Assembly: GCA_902547955.1 (NCBI GenBank) | Contig: CACCPY010000003.1 | Coordinates: forward strand, 62,001-126,000 | DNA length: 64,000 nucleotides | Source of the DNA: an uncultured Alphaproteobacteria bacterium | GTDB taxonomy: Bacteria > Pseudomonadota > Alphaproteobacteria > Methylaequorales > Methylaequoraceae | Direction of reading: 5' to 3' | In this document: positions 16,582 through 26,334 of the stretch, one piece after another | How positions within the stretch are numbered: the stretch's first letter is position 1 | Layout: every line of letters begins with the position of its first letter | Position numbers and translations under genes: made by a program | The notes under the pieces: model-generated | What the model was told of the DNA's origin: nothing | The model's database searches: none | What the model saw: the letters and a program-made list of their open reading frames with translations, nothing else

Positions 16582-17466
16582 ATGAAAAAAATATTTATTC
16601 TTATTACTTTACTATCATTTAGTTTTACAAATAAGCTAGTTTTAGCAGATGATCATATGAAAGTTCTTTGGGAAACTGAAAAAATTTTTGAGCTTCCAGA
16701 ATCAGCGATTTATGATCAAAAAAATGATGTGTTATACATTTCAAATATAACTGATCACCCATTTAATAAAGACGGGACTGGTTATATCTCTAAAATTGGA
16801 TTGGATGGAACCATTATTGAAAAAAAATGGATCGAATCGCTTAATGCTCCTAAAGGAATGACAATAAGTAATGATAAGCTTTATATCGCTGATGTTGATG
16901 AGTTAGTTGAAGTAGATATTGCCACCAAGAAAATTACAAATAAATACAAAGGATATGGATCAGTTTGTATGAACGATGTAACTGCAGACAAATATGGAAA
17001 CGTTTATGTAGGAGACACTTACACTGACACAATATACAGATTAAATCAATTTGGCCAATTACCAGCTTGGTTTTATAGTCCTCAGCTAGCGCCTAATGGG
17101 CTTCATATTGATGATGATGAAGGAAATTTAATTGTCGGAAGCTGGGGTGCAGTTATGGAAGGGTGGGGGACACCTGAACTTAAAGGTAGTTTAAAAAGTA
17201 TTAATTTACACACAAAACAGCTTAAAAATTTAGGAAAAAAACAAATTGGAAATCTTGACGGTATTGAATCTGATGGTAAAGGAGCTTACCTCGTTACAGA
17301 CTGGACGGGTGCAAAATTGTATAGAATTAAAAAAAATGGAAAATTTAAAGTTTTAGCTGAAGTGGGTAAAGGAGCAGCTGATCACGAGGTTATCCTAGAA
17401 AAAAATATTGTTATTATTCCGGTAATGGCTGAAGGAAAGGTAATAGCCTTAGAACTTAAAGAATAA
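16582..17466 (+). CDS. Exported SMP-30/gluconolactonase-like beta-propeller protein
   Basis: A 294-residue protein with a clear signal peptide: a basic MKK start, a hydrophobic core (IFILITLLSFSF) and a likely cleavage at LVLA-DD. The mature part has repeated propeller blades (YISNITD, YVGDTYTDTIYRL, APNGLHIDDDEGNLIVGSW, LVTDWTGAKLYRI) as in the SMP-30/gluconolactonase/LRE-like group. It is preceded by a strong AAGGAGAG ribosome binding site and ends overlapping the transporter gene by one base (TAATG). A periplasmic lactonase or ligand-binding role supporting the adjacent transporter is plausible but not shown by the sequence. Confidence 0.75.
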   Translation: MKKIFILITLLSFSFTNKLVLADDHMKVLWETEKIFELPESAIYDQKNDVLYISNITDHPFNKDGTGYISKIGLDGTIIEKKWIESLNAPKGMTISNDKLYIADVDELVEVDIATKKITNKYKGYGSVCMNDVTADKYGNVYVGDTYTDTIYRLNQFGQLPAWFYSPQLAPNGLHIDDDEGNLIVGSWGAVMEGWGTPELKGSLKSINLHTKQLKNLGKKQIGNLDGIESDGKGAYLVTDWTGAKLYRIKKNGKFKVLAEVGKGAADHEVILEKNIVIIPVMAEGKVIALELKE

Positions 17467-18839
17467 TGTCCTCAAAAAAGCTCGGATTTTTTAATAATTT
17501 ATCAAAACCATTTGTTAAATTAGTTGAAAATTTTTATCCAGATGCTTTTATTTTCGTAATTGTCTTGTCTGTATTGACTTTTCTCTTAGCTGTTCTCAAT
17601 ACAGACTCTACAATTATAGAAACCTTTGAGGCATGGGGAACGGGTCTTCCAAAACTTTTTACGTTTACAGCACAAATTTGTATAATAATGATTACTGCTC
17701 ATGCGTTAGCTCACACTAAGCCAGTTGAAAATATCTTATCAAAAATAGGTTCGTATCCTGCATCCCAGATACAAGCATATGCTTTGGTGACATTTATTTC
17801 TGGTCTTGCAAGTTTATTTGCATGGTCATTTGGATTGATAGTGGGCGGAATAGTCTCAAAATTTGTAGCTATTGGATGTGCAAAAAAAAGAATTAAAATT
17901 CATTATCCTTTACTAGTTGCATCAGCGTATTCTGGATATGTAATTTGGCATATGGGGTATTCTTCGTCAGCAGCGTTATTTGTCTCCTCGGCTGACCATT
18001 CACTAATTAATAAAATTGGCATAATTCCCGTTACCGATACTATTTTTAATCCGTTTAATATTACAATAGCAATTTTTACTCTTCTTATCATTACAATTGT
18101 TAATCCTTTAATGAGACCAAACAATGATTCTGAAATCAATGAAATAGACTCTAATGTATTTAGATTTACTGATAAAAGTGATAGCGATGATATGAACAAG
18201 AAAATTAGAAGTCCTGCACAAGTAATTGAAAATAATAGATTTATTAGTTTTTTTTTGGCAATATCTCTTCTCTTATTCATTGGTCTTATATTTTATAAAA
18301 AAGGTTTTTCGTTAGACCTTAATATTGTTAGTTGGTCTTTTCTAGGAATTGGACTTCTGTTAAGTAATTCGCCTATTCATTATGTGAAACTTGTTAATAG
18401 AGCTTCTATAACAGTCGGTCCAATAATACTGCAATACCCTTTTTATGCAGGCATAATGGGTATAATGGCGGATACAGGACTGATAAATGTTTTAGCAGAA
18501 AAAATTTCAAGTATTGCAACAGCAGATACATTAGGATTTTATTCATTTCTATCGGGCGGTTTAGTAAATATGTTTATTCCATCAGGTGGAGGGCAATGGG
18601 CAGTTCAAGGCCCTGTAATGATAGAAGCAGCAAGAAATTTAAGTGTTGAGCCATATGTAATTGTTCTGGGTGTGGCTTATGGAGATCAATGGACCAATAT
18701 GATTCAACCTTTTTGGACTATTCCACTTCTAGCTATAGCAGGGCTGCATATGAGACAAATTATGGGCTATACATTTGTAATATTCCTAATTACTGGATTG
18801 TTATATGGTGGAGCAATGTTATATTTAGGATCTGGATAG
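17466..18839 (+). CDS. AtoE-type short-chain fatty acid transporter
   Basis: A 457-residue polytopic inner-membrane protein of the AtoE/short-chain-fatty-acid transporter family (TIGR00366-like). Characteristic are the N-terminal FVKLVENFYPDAFIFV, SWSFGL-like AWSFGLIVGG, YSGYVIWHMGYSSSAAL, and the C-terminal MFIPSGGGQWAVQGPVM and GDQWTNMIQPFW motifs, which are strongly conserved in the family. About ten or more membrane spans can be read. It overlaps the SMP-30-like gene by one base and is the last gene of the mmsA operon. Together they suggest uptake and oxidation of a small carboxylate. The exact substrate cannot be deduced. Confidence 0.85.
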   Translation: MSSKKLGFFNNLSKPFVKLVENFYPDAFIFVIVLSVLTFLLAVLNTDSTIIETFEAWGTGLPKLFTFTAQICIIMITAHALAHTKPVENILSKIGSYPASQIQAYALVTFISGLASLFAWSFGLIVGGIVSKFVAIGCAKKRIKIHYPLLVASAYSGYVIWHMGYSSSAALFVSSADHSLINKIGIIPVTDTIFNPFNITIAIFTLLIITIVNPLMRPNNDSEINEIDSNVFRFTDKSDSDDMNKKIRSPAQVIENNRFISFFLAISLLLFIGLIFYKKGFSLDLNIVSWSFLGIGLLLSNSPIHYVKLVNRASITVGPIILQYPFYAGIMGIMADTGLINVLAEKISSIATADTLGFYSFLSGGLVNMFIPSGGGQWAVQGPVMIEAARNLSVEPYVIVLGVAYGDQWTNMIQPFWTIPLLAIAGLHMRQIMGYTFVIFLITGLLYGGAMLYLGSG

Positions 18840-18917
18840 TTGATTAAAACAAACTTATCCAATTCTAAAAAAAATTGCCAATATATGTTTAATAGCGGGT
18901 GCTTTTTATTGTCTTTT

Positions 18918-20633
18918 TTAATTAATATTTAATTTTTTTACCTCTATGAAAGGTTTTAGGCCTAAATCCTTTTTTTCTTTTTCCCATAATATTATAATCT
19001 CTCCTTTGAGATCATTCTTCTCCCCAGACACTAAAATATCATTTTTCTTTAAATCGAAATTTTTTAGATTGTCTACATTTATAAAATTTTCGGTAAATGG
19101 CTTAAACTCATAAAAACTTTTTCCCTTTGTTAAATTAATAGACATAGAATAGTTACATAAATCTGGAAGAAAAGTTCTATAACAAACAATTCTTTGATTA
19201 TTATTAATTGCGTTTTCTAAAATTTGATCAACTTTAATTTTAATATTTTCAGTTTCTGCCAATCTATGAGCTTTTTTAAAATATTCTGAATAATTAATTA
19301 CTGGAATTAAAAGTATAAAAAGAGTTAAAACTTTTGAAGAAAACTTATTAACTTTTAAAAAACAAAAAAGAATAATTGCAATATTTGAAGTTTGAAAAAA
19401 TCTATTAAAAAAATATCCATCATTTATGGCATTTTTAGCAAATTGGTCTTGAACAAGGATTAAGTTAATAAAAATCACTAAAGATATAAATAAATATAAC
19501 CTTCTTTGTTTTAAATCATAAAAAATAAAAAATATGGAAAATAAAAAAATTAAAGAAATAACGTAATTATTCACAGACATTTCAAAAAAATTGATAAAAA
19601 ACTTGAAATCGATAATGGATTCATTGTTTATCAAGCCCTTTGTAAGATCTACCCTAGAAAAAATATTTAAAAAAAATGACCTAAACCAGCCAAATGATAA
19701 AATATTAGCGCCTAAAAACCATCCAAGAATTATTGGAAAAAAAAAGTATTTAAAATTTATAAAAAGTTTTTCATATTTTTTTTGAATATAAAATAATAAT
19801 AATGAAAATAAAAAAGAAAATATTAATACATTTAATTCTCCAAGGTAGTAATAAAAATAGTTTCCCTCTTTCAATTTATACATTGATAGCAAGAATAAAA
19901 AAGATCTAAAGAAAAAATAAAAAAATGATAATAAAAAAATAAAAAATGAGAGTTCTTCAAACTTATTTAATGTAAAATTTTTATTTTTCCAATTTTTAAG
20001 ATATTCAAGATTTGTTATTAGGGTTATTATCAAAACAAAAATAATAATAATATTTATAAAACTTATATTTAGCAAAAAACCCAAATTTATTAGTGAAAGT
20101 TTAATGGAAAAAGAAGAAAAACTTTTAAAATTTAAGATTACATATATTGAAAAAACCGCCGGTAAAGAAGAAATTCCATAACTTAAATATCCAGAAGGAG
20201 CATACATTGATAGAAAAACTGTTGCAGGAAAACTAACTGAAAGTAATGATAAAATAAAAATTTTATAACTTTCTAGTCTAATTTCTTTATTTAATTCAAC
20301 AACAACATACGATGTTAATAAAAGAAAAATTAAATTACTAAAAAAAATAAGATCTAAATATTGTTTAAAAGTTTCAAAAGAGATTTCATTTAAAGAAAAG
20401 AAAATAATTGATAATAACGTATTGAAGTTTTGTGGGTGATGATTGACTACATTGTGAATCGAAAATATATCTTGATAAAAGAATGTTAAACCACTTGAAA
20501 AAAAAATTGCAACAGTTTCAGCACTAAAGAAGTCAAACTGACCTCTGTTTAGAACTGCTTTGTCAATTATACTTATAATTAAAAAAGGAAGAGTGAATGA
20601 TAAAAGGTCAAGAAAACGGGCTTTATTATTCAC
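18918..20633 (-). CDS. Polytopic membrane protein of unknown function
   Basis: A 571-residue protein starting at GTG 20633 with roughly a dozen hydrophobic spans (for example FLIISII, FLLLTSYVVV, FILSLLSVSFPATVFLSMYA, IIIIFVLIITLIT, IFLLSFFYFFF). A hydrophilic C-terminal region of about 90 residues carries RIVCYRTFLPDLCNYS. The architecture, a multi-span membrane part followed by a soluble tail, is like that of GT-C-type glycosyltransferases or Wzy-like polymerases in glycan clusters, but no diagnostic motif is seen and the family is not identified. It has Phe/Ile/Lys-rich composition in keeping with the region. It is transcribed with, or just downstream of, the radical SAM gene at 20689 (55-base gap). 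Confidence 0.55.
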   Translation of the reverse strand: MNNKARFLDLLSFTLPFLIISIIDKAVLNRGQFDFFSAETVAIFFSSGLTFFYQDIFSIHNVVNHHPQNFNTLLSIIFFSLNEISFETFKQYLDLIFFSNLIFLLLTSYVVVELNKEIRLESYKIFILSLLSVSFPATVFLSMYAPSGYLSYGISSLPAVFSIYVILNFKSFSSFSIKLSLINLGFLLNISFINIIIIFVLIITLITNLEYLKNWKNKNFTLNKFEELSFFIFLLSFFYFFFRSFLFLLSMYKLKEGNYFYYYLGELNVLIFSFLFSLLLFYIQKKYEKLFINFKYFFFPIILGWFLGANILSFGWFRSFFLNIFSRVDLTKGLINNESIIDFKFFINFFEMSVNNYVISLIFLFSIFFIFYDLKQRRLYLFISLVIFINLILVQDQFAKNAINDGYFFNRFFQTSNIAIILFCFLKVNKFSSKVLTLFILLIPVINYSEYFKKAHRLAETENIKIKVDQILENAINNNQRIVCYRTFLPDLCNYSMSINLTKGKSFYEFKPFTENFINVDNLKNFDLKKNDILVSGEKNDLKGEIIILWEKEKKDLGLKPFIEVKKLNIN

Positions 20634-20688
20634 AAAACTATGGTTTAGAAATAATGTTTTTTAAATGAAACGAAATTAATTAACTACA

Positions 20689-22260
20689 TTAATACCTTGC
20701 ACCAGCTTTAGACTTCTTAAATCTATTAATGAAGAAGTACATAAAACCTGAAAAATAGTACCTAAAAACTCTTCCAAACGGTACATAAAGTAAACTACGT
20801 AAACTGTTAAATACAACTTTTGGTCTTAGATAAAATTTTCTCATCGCAAGTTGTGCCATACTTTCTAGTTCCTCTCTAGTTCTACCATTTGGAACCCAAA
20901 CAGCAGAATGTTCAGATAATAGATTATTTTTATAATTTCCTGAATTATCAAATTTTCCATATTTTTGTGCATCAAACCACAACTCTGTTCCAGGGTATGG
21001 TTCAGTAATTGGGAATACTGCGTAATCTAACTTACTATCAATAGCAAAGTTAATAGTTTTAAGGGTTTGTTTTTTTGTTTCCGTTGGTAAACCAAGCATA
21101 AAAGAAGACATTGTTTGAATGCCATATTTTTTTGCAAGTTGAATTCCTTTTAAATTTGTTTCAACTTTTAAATCTTTTTTTATTATTTCAAGTAAATCGT
21201 CATCTCCAGATTCACCTCCATAAGTAATTAAATAACAACCTGCTTTCTTCATTTTCTGAAGTATTTCCTCGTCTACACAGTTTGTTCTTGTAAAGCACAT
21301 CCATTGAATTTTCCAACCTTTATCTAATATTGCATCACAAAACTCATTGACCCTTTTTCTATTTGCAGTAAAAATATCATCATAAAATTGAAAGCTGGTA
21401 TAACCCCTGTCAATATACAACTGGAGATCTTTTATAATTCTATCAGTGGTGTGATATCTGAAGCTTCTTCCAAAGGTTAACTTTGTTTCACAAAAAGTAC
21501 ATTTAAACGGACATCCTCTGGAAGTTAAAAAATGAGCCACTTTCTTTCCTCTTATATGGACTGGAGGGTAATATTTTTCTAAATCATAAAGGTCTAGGGC
21601 AGGGGAGGGAAAAATATCTAGGTTTTCTACTAAACCTTCCCTTTCATTTTTTACAATATTTCCTTGCTTAGATCTAAACCAAATACCTTTCACATTCTTC
21701 AATGCATCATCTCTGTCTGATCCTGAAAGGTCAGTTGTATTCATAACATTCCTGATAATTATTTCACCCTCAGATAAAACAACAATATCTAAATCCTTGC
21801 ACAAAAAAGCTTCATCTGGGAAAATAGTTACCTGGGGACCACCAAGAATGGTGGTAATATTTTTATCTATTTTCTTAGCTAATGAGCAAACAGCAGCACA
21901 TCTTTTCATATTAGTTATATACGCTGTCATTCCTATAACATCTGGTTTTATTCTATTAATATCGTAACTGACATCTTCAAGACTTGATCTGTTGATTTCG
22001 TAATCAATAATTTCAACATTGTGACCTTGATCTTTTAATGAGGATGCAATGTAGGCTAAACCAAGCATTGGAAGCTCACCTGCAGCTGCAGATAGTCTGC
22101 CATAGCTTTCCTCTACCGTTCCTGGCGGAACGATTAAAAGTACCTTTTTAGGCTTTGAAAGTAAGTCTGGGAGCTTATTCAGGTCTTTGTCAGGCTTTAT
22201 AGCTCTGATAAGCTTGGCTTTACTCGCTTCTGCATCAAATTCGTTAAACGATTCCATAAA
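20689..22260 (-). CDS. B12-binding radical SAM protein (third, without TPR tail)
   Basis: A 523-residue enzyme starting at ATG 22260; the in-frame codon at 22287 is TTG and would only add nine residues. Residues 38-165 form the cobalamin-binding domain (VLLIVPPGTVEE, then LPMLGLAYIASSL, ILGGPQV). The radical SAM cluster motif is C249-x3-C253-x2-C256 in SRGCPFKCTFCETK. The barrel continues with YGGESGDDDLLEIIKK and EPYPGTELW. It resembles the BchE-like B12 radical SAM group but is only a distant relative of the two TPR-bearing copies and lacks the cysteine cluster. Such enzymes in glycan or lipid clusters often methylate or dehydrate a carbon backbone. It is divergent from the toroid-protein operon, suggesting a shared pathway. 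Confidence 0.82.
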   Translation of the reverse strand, partial: FMESFNEFDAEASKAKLIRAIKPDKDLNKLPDLLSKPKKVLLIVPPGTVEESYGRLSAAAGELPMLGLAYIASSLKDQGHNVEIIDYEINRSSLEDVSYDINRIKPDVIGMTAYITNMKRCAAVCSLAKKIDKNITTILGGPQVTIFPDEAFLCKDLDIVVLSEGEIIIRNVMNTTDLSGSDRDDALKNVKGIWFRSKQGNIVKNEREGLVENLDIFPSPALDLYDLEKYYPPVHIRGKKVAHFLTSRGCPFKCTFCETKLTFGRSFRYHTTDRIIKDLQLYIDRGYTSFQFYDDIFTANRKRVNEFCDAILDKGWKIQWMCFTRTNCVDEEILQKMKKAGCYLITYGGESGDDDLLEIIKKDLKVETNLKGIQLAKKYGIQTMSSFMLGLPTETKKQTLKTINFAIDSKLDYAVFPITEPYPGTELWFDAQKYGKFDNSGNYKNNLLSEHSAVWVPNGRTREELESMAQLAMRKFYLRPKVVFNSLRSLLYVPFGRVFRYYFSGFMYFFINRFKKSKAGARY

Positions 22261-22353
22261 AGTTATATAACACAAACCTATCCGCAAAGCAAACTTTTAG
22301 GGGTAAATTTTAAAAACGAAAAGCTTGCATTTACACTGAAAAAAAAGCTAAAA

Positions 22354-24063
22354 ATGATATTATTCAATCAAATAAAATACTTTTTAATTAAAATGAAACT
22401 TAATGATCTAAATTACCAAGCTGAATTTGTAATAAATTCAGTTCCAAGAGTTCAAAGTTTTCAAGATAAAGATTTAATATCTCCAAGCTTTGGAAGTTTT
22501 TGTTATAATTTTTGGAGAGACAAAACTTCAGACTTTTCTGATGCTAGATTTCAAGAAGTTGGAGCTACTATGGGCTTACTAATGTTGAAGGATTTTGATA
22601 AATATAGAAAAAATTCAGAGTATTTAAAAATTGATAAATTACGAAATTCTTTTTTTTCTTCACTAATTTTTCTAAAAAAAATTCAGAATAAAAATGGTAG
22701 TTTTGATGAATGGTACAAAGGCGAAAATGGTTTCGCAGCAACAGTTTTTAACTTGATTGCTTACGGTTTAACAGGGAATTTTTTAAAAGGAAAGTTAAAT
22801 AATAATGAAAGAGATTTGTTAAATGAAATAATTGTCAAAGCTTCAAACTGGTTAATTCAAAAAAATGATCTTGTGAAAACCAATCACCAAGTTGCAGCCT
22901 CTGCAGCACTAATCTTAGCTTATAAATTTACAAGAAATCTAAAGTATAAAGAAGTAGCTAAAGAAAAAATGAATTTAGCAATTAAACAACAAACTAGAGA
23001 AGGTTGGTTTCCTGAAGTAGGGGGGATGGATCTGGGTTATTGTTCCGTTCTACTAGATTACGCTATGATTTATCATTTTTTCTCTAACGATAATAAAGTT
23101 TTAAAGCCTATGAAAAAATTATTTAATTTTATGAAATACTTAATACAACCTGACCTTAAAATATCAAAAGAAATGGGACTTTGTTTAAACCCCTATTTAA
23201 GTAGAACTGGAATAGCACTATTATCGCAGTTTGATAATGATGCTCTGTTTTTTTTTAAATCAATTCAGTCCAACAGTCCAGAGTATTCTGGTATATCTCC
23301 TTTTTTATCTGATGACTTAAGACTAGCTAGATGGTCATATCTTCCAATTTTAAATTTTATTTTAATAAAAAAGCTAAAATTTAATAATTCCAAAAAATCT
23401 TTGTCTATCCAAAATGGATGGAAAATCTTTATGGAAGCAAAAGTTTGTAGATATTATTCTAAAAATACAAATATTTTCTTTAGTGCTGCTGGTGGTGGAA
23501 TGACAAAAATTTATTTAAAAAAAAAATTAATTTTAGAGGATCAAGGTTATAATTTTAAATACAAAAATAAAAATTACTCACACAATGGCTATGATAGAAA
23601 TAGATATTTAAAAATCAATGAAGAAAACATTGAATTCTTGACAAATTTTGGTGAAGCAAAATATTATAATTTTAATTTTCTCAGTAAAATAATTCTTAGA
23701 ATAGTTTGTTTAATTCCATATCTATCCTCATTAGTAAGATCTATAGTAGATTTCATAAGAATTAAAAAACAAACAGCTCTAAATCAATCAAATGCACCAC
23801 TAGCAAATAAAAGTAAAAGAAAAATTTTAAAAAGAGAGATCAGTTTTCAAGATAATGAAATAAAAATTAAAGACATTGTAAAGCTTCCATTTCAAATAGA
23901 TATTGATAGCATAAACCAAATTTTATACACAAGCTTAAAAAAGAAAATCAAAGTCTTTATTAAAGAAAAGACTTTTAAAAATGAAATTTTAATTACAAAA
24001 TATATCAACCTAAAAAATAATTTTATGAAATTAGAGTTTGAGAATAATGTTAAAAAAAAATAA
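22354..24063 (+). CDS. Predicted alpha/alpha-toroid protein of unknown function
   Basis: A 569-residue protein not assigned to a named family. The first 350 residues are helical with spaced motifs such as NGSFDEWYKGENGFAATVF, NQVAASAALILAYK-like text and REGWFPEVGGMDLGYCSVLLDYAM, a pattern like the alpha/alpha toroids of terpene cyclase, lyase and heparinase-like proteins. The later part (about 380-569) is predicted beta-rich and could be a heparinase II/III-like or carbohydrate-binding module. This suggests a glycan-acting enzyme such as a lyase or epimerase, but no catalytic residues can be pointed to. It overlaps the downstream DPM-like glycosyltransferase by 17 bases and starts the operon that runs to the asparagine synthase. 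Confidence 0.45.
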   Translation: MILFNQIKYFLIKMKLNDLNYQAEFVINSVPRVQSFQDKDLISPSFGSFCYNFWRDKTSDFSDARFQEVGATMGLLMLKDFDKYRKNSEYLKIDKLRNSFFSSLIFLKKIQNKNGSFDEWYKGENGFAATVFNLIAYGLTGNFLKGKLNNNERDLLNEIIVKASNWLIQKNDLVKTNHQVAASAALILAYKFTRNLKYKEVAKEKMNLAIKQQTREGWFPEVGGMDLGYCSVLLDYAMIYHFFSNDNKVLKPMKKLFNFMKYLIQPDLKISKEMGLCLNPYLSRTGIALLSQFDNDALFFFKSIQSNSPEYSGISPFLSDDLRLARWSYLPILNFILIKKLKFNNSKKSLSIQNGWKIFMEAKVCRYYSKNTNIFFSAAGGGMTKIYLKKKLILEDQGYNFKYKNKNYSHNGYDRNRYLKINEENIEFLTNFGEAKYYNFNFLSKIILRIVCLIPYLSSLVRSIVDFIRIKKQTALNQSNAPLANKSKRKILKREISFQDNEIKIKDIVKLPFQIDIDSINQILYTSLKKKIKVFIKEKTFKNEILITKYINLKNNFMKLEFENNVKKK

Positions 24064-25030
24064 AAGGATAAAATTTTCTTACGTAATCCCTGTATATAAT
24101 GAAGAAAATAATATAGAACCGTTGATCAGAGAATTACTTAACTCTTTAAAACCTTATCTTAAAAAAATTAATTATGAAATAATATTTATTGATGACGGCT
24201 CAACTGACAATACAATTAAAAAATTAGAAAAAGTTAAAAAAGAAAATAAAAATTTAAAAATAATTAGACTAGGAATGAATTACGGTAAATCAATGGCTTT
24301 ATCTGCAGGCTTTCATTGTTCGAATGGTGATATAATTGTTACAATTGACGGTGATCTTCAAGACAACCCAGCTGATGTTTTTAGATTGTATGAAAAACTT
24401 AATAAGGGATTCGACATGGTTGTTGGATCAAGAATTAAAAGAAAAGATATATTCTTTAAAAAAATTGGATCTAAGGTTTTTAATTTTTTTATAAAAAAAA
24501 TTACAAAACTGTCAATTGATGATGTTAATTGTGGACTTAAAGTATTTAAAAAAAATGTATTAAACCATATAACAGTATACGGTCAATTTCACAGATATAT
24601 TCCTGTTCTAACAAAATTAAATGGATTTAAAGTAGGAGAGGTAAAAACTGTAAATAGACAGAGATTTAGCGGCGTTTCAAAATATAAAACATTTAGGTAT
24701 GAAAGTATATTTGATCTTTTATCTATATTATTTCTCAATAAATTTTCCTTTAATCCATTACATTTTTTTGGAAAAATAAGTCTTTTTTTTCTAATTCCAT
24801 CGACTTTAATTATCATATATCTAGTTTTCAAACATTTACTATCAACATTTGGGTTAATAGAGTCATTTCAATTAGTTACAAGACCTCTTTTTTCATTGAG
24901 CTTAACTGTTCTCCTAATTGGTATATTAATAATTTTAACTGGCATTATATGCGATTTTATTTTACATCAACAACTTAAGGATAAGCTCAAAGATAAAATT
25001 AAAAATATTTCGAAAGATATTGATAAGTAA
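24047..25030 (+). CDS. DPM1/ArnC-like polyprenyl-phosphate glycosyltransferase
   Basis: A 327-residue GT2 enzyme starting at ATG 24047 (the in-frame start at 24038 is TTG). The N-terminal catalytic domain has SYVIPVYNEENNI, FIDDGSTDNT and the acceptor-side DGDLQDNP, and QRFSGVSKYK near residue 210, all typical of dolichyl/undecaprenyl-phosphate sugar transferases. Two C-terminal hydrophobic hairpins (ISLFFLIPSTLIIIYLV and LSLTVLLIGILIILTGII) anchor it in the membrane. It probably loads a sugar onto undecaprenyl phosphate on the cytoplasmic face. It is joined by a one-base overlap (TAATG) to a DprE1-like oxidase, which fits a pathway for epimerising a lipid-linked sugar. Confidence 0.85.
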   Translation: MLKKNKRIKFSYVIPVYNEENNIEPLIRELLNSLKPYLKKINYEIIFIDDGSTDNTIKKLEKVKKENKNLKIIRLGMNYGKSMALSAGFHCSNGDIIVTIDGDLQDNPADVFRLYEKLNKGFDMVVGSRIKRKDIFFKKIGSKVFNFFIKKITKLSIDDVNCGLKVFKKNVLNHITVYGQFHRYIPVLTKLNGFKVGEVKTVNRQRFSGVSKYKTFRYESIFDLLSILFLNKFSFNPLHFFGKISLFFLIPSTLIIIYLVFKHLLSTFGLIESFQLVTRPLFSLSLTVLLIGILIILTGIICDFILHQQLKDKLKDKIKNISKDIDK

Positions 25031-26334
25031 TGTTTGAATCACTGAAAAGGTTTTGTGGGTCAAGATTTATAACATGTAAATCATATTATCCAAAATCAAC
25101 CAACGATATTTTAAAACTTAAAAAAGGGAAATATATTCCTCGAGGAGAGGGGAATTCATATGTTGAAGCAAGTTTTTCATCGGAATCCACGTCCTTAAAT
25201 ATGAAAAATTTTAATAAAATTTTAAGTTTTAATAAAAGCAAATTAAGTGTTGAAGTTCAATCAGGTGTAAATTTGGGAGATTTGTATAATTTTTTGCTGA
25301 AAGAAGGATATTATATTTCAATTCAACCTGGTTATCCTTACATATCTATTGGAGGTTGTATAGCAGCAAATGTCCATGGAAAAAACCCGCATAAAGACGG
25401 ACTATTTCAGAATATTGTTTCAGAAATAAAATTATTTGATCTGAAAAAGAAAAAAATAATCACTTTAAGTAGAAAAAAAAATTCTAAATTATTTTACTTA
25501 ACCATTGGTGGAATTGGATTAACTGGAATTATTATTTCAGCAAAATTATTAGTAAAAAAATTGAAGAGCTACTCTATTGAAAAGAAAGCTTTGGTTGTAA
25601 ATAATTTTCATCATGGAATTAAACTTATTAATTCTGAAAAAAAAAAAAATGATATGTTTTATGTTTGGATTGATTTATCTGGTAATAATTTAAATAAATC
25701 AAGAGGTCTTTTGTTTACAGGAAATTTTATAAATGACAAAAAAGAAAAAAAAGATTTATTAATTTCAAAAAAAAGACTCATTAATTATAAATTGAACTTT
25801 TATAATTTTTTGTCTTTAAAATTTATAAATAAAATTTTTTACATAAAAGAGAAATCTAATAAGATTATTAATCTCAGCTCTTTTTTATTTCCAGCAATTC
25901 AAAATAAAATATATTTTAGTTTATTTGGCTCAAATGGTCTTATTGAGCAACAATTTATTATTCCCTTCAAATATATCAAATATTTTTCAAATAAACTTCA
26001 GATTTTACTCAAAATTGAAAAGCCTTTAATTGTTCTAGCAACAATTAAAATCTTCAAAGGAAATCAGAAGTACTTAAGTTTTTCTAAAGATGGTTATTGT
26101 ATTACTTTTGATTATTGTAACAATCAAAAATCAAAGGAATTTATTGGTAAACTTTATTCACTTATTTCAGAATGCAAAGGTATTTCAAATATTATAAAAG
26201 ATGATTGTATTGATGAAGAAATAGTTAGTAAGCAGTATAAAGAAAAGTTTAAAAATTTTAAGAAACTGATATTTAAACATAATCATCAAACCTCATTAAA
26301 TTCAAATTTGTCAAACAAAATAGGAATTACATGA
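25030..26334 (+). CDS. DprE1-like FAD-dependent oxidase
   Basis: A 434-residue FAD-linked oxidase (FAD_binding_4 plus D-arabinono-1,4-lactone-oxidase-like cap). RGEGNSYVEASFSSES near residue 40 and the flavin-site GYPYISIGGCIAANVHGKNPH near 100-115 are the strongest motifs. The GIGLTGIIISA strand is also conserved. In mycobacteria DprE1 oxidises the 2'-hydroxyl of decaprenylphosphoryl-ribose and the SDR protein DprE2 reduces the ketone to give arabinose. Here the next gene is exactly such an SDR with an ATGA overlap, and the preceding gene is a DPM-type transferase. The exact sugar is unknown. Confidence 0.75.
   Translation: MFESLKRFCGSRFITCKSYYPKSTNDILKLKKGKYIPRGEGNSYVEASFSSESTSLNMKNFNKILSFNKSKLSVEVQSGVNLGDLYNFLLKEGYYISIQPGYPYISIGGCIAANVHGKNPHKDGLFQNIVSEIKLFDLKKKKIITLSRKKNSKLFYLTIGGIGLTGIIISAKLLVKKLKSYSIEKKALVVNNFHHGIKLINSEKKKNDMFYVWIDLSGNNLNKSRGLLFTGNFINDKKEKKDLLISKKRLINYKLNFYNFLSLKFINKIFYIKEKSNKIINLSSFLFPAIQNKIYFSLFGSNGLIEQQFIIPFKYIKYFSNKLQILLKIEKPLIVLATIKIFKGNQKYLSFSKDGYCITFDYCNNQKSKEFIGKLYSLISECKGISNIIKDDCIDEEIVSKQYKEKFKNFKKLIFKHNHQTSLNSNLSNKIGIT

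Noticed and set aside
17903-18280. Antisense frame of 125 residues in the transporter gene
   Set aside because: A shadow of conserved membrane-protein codons; no independent support.
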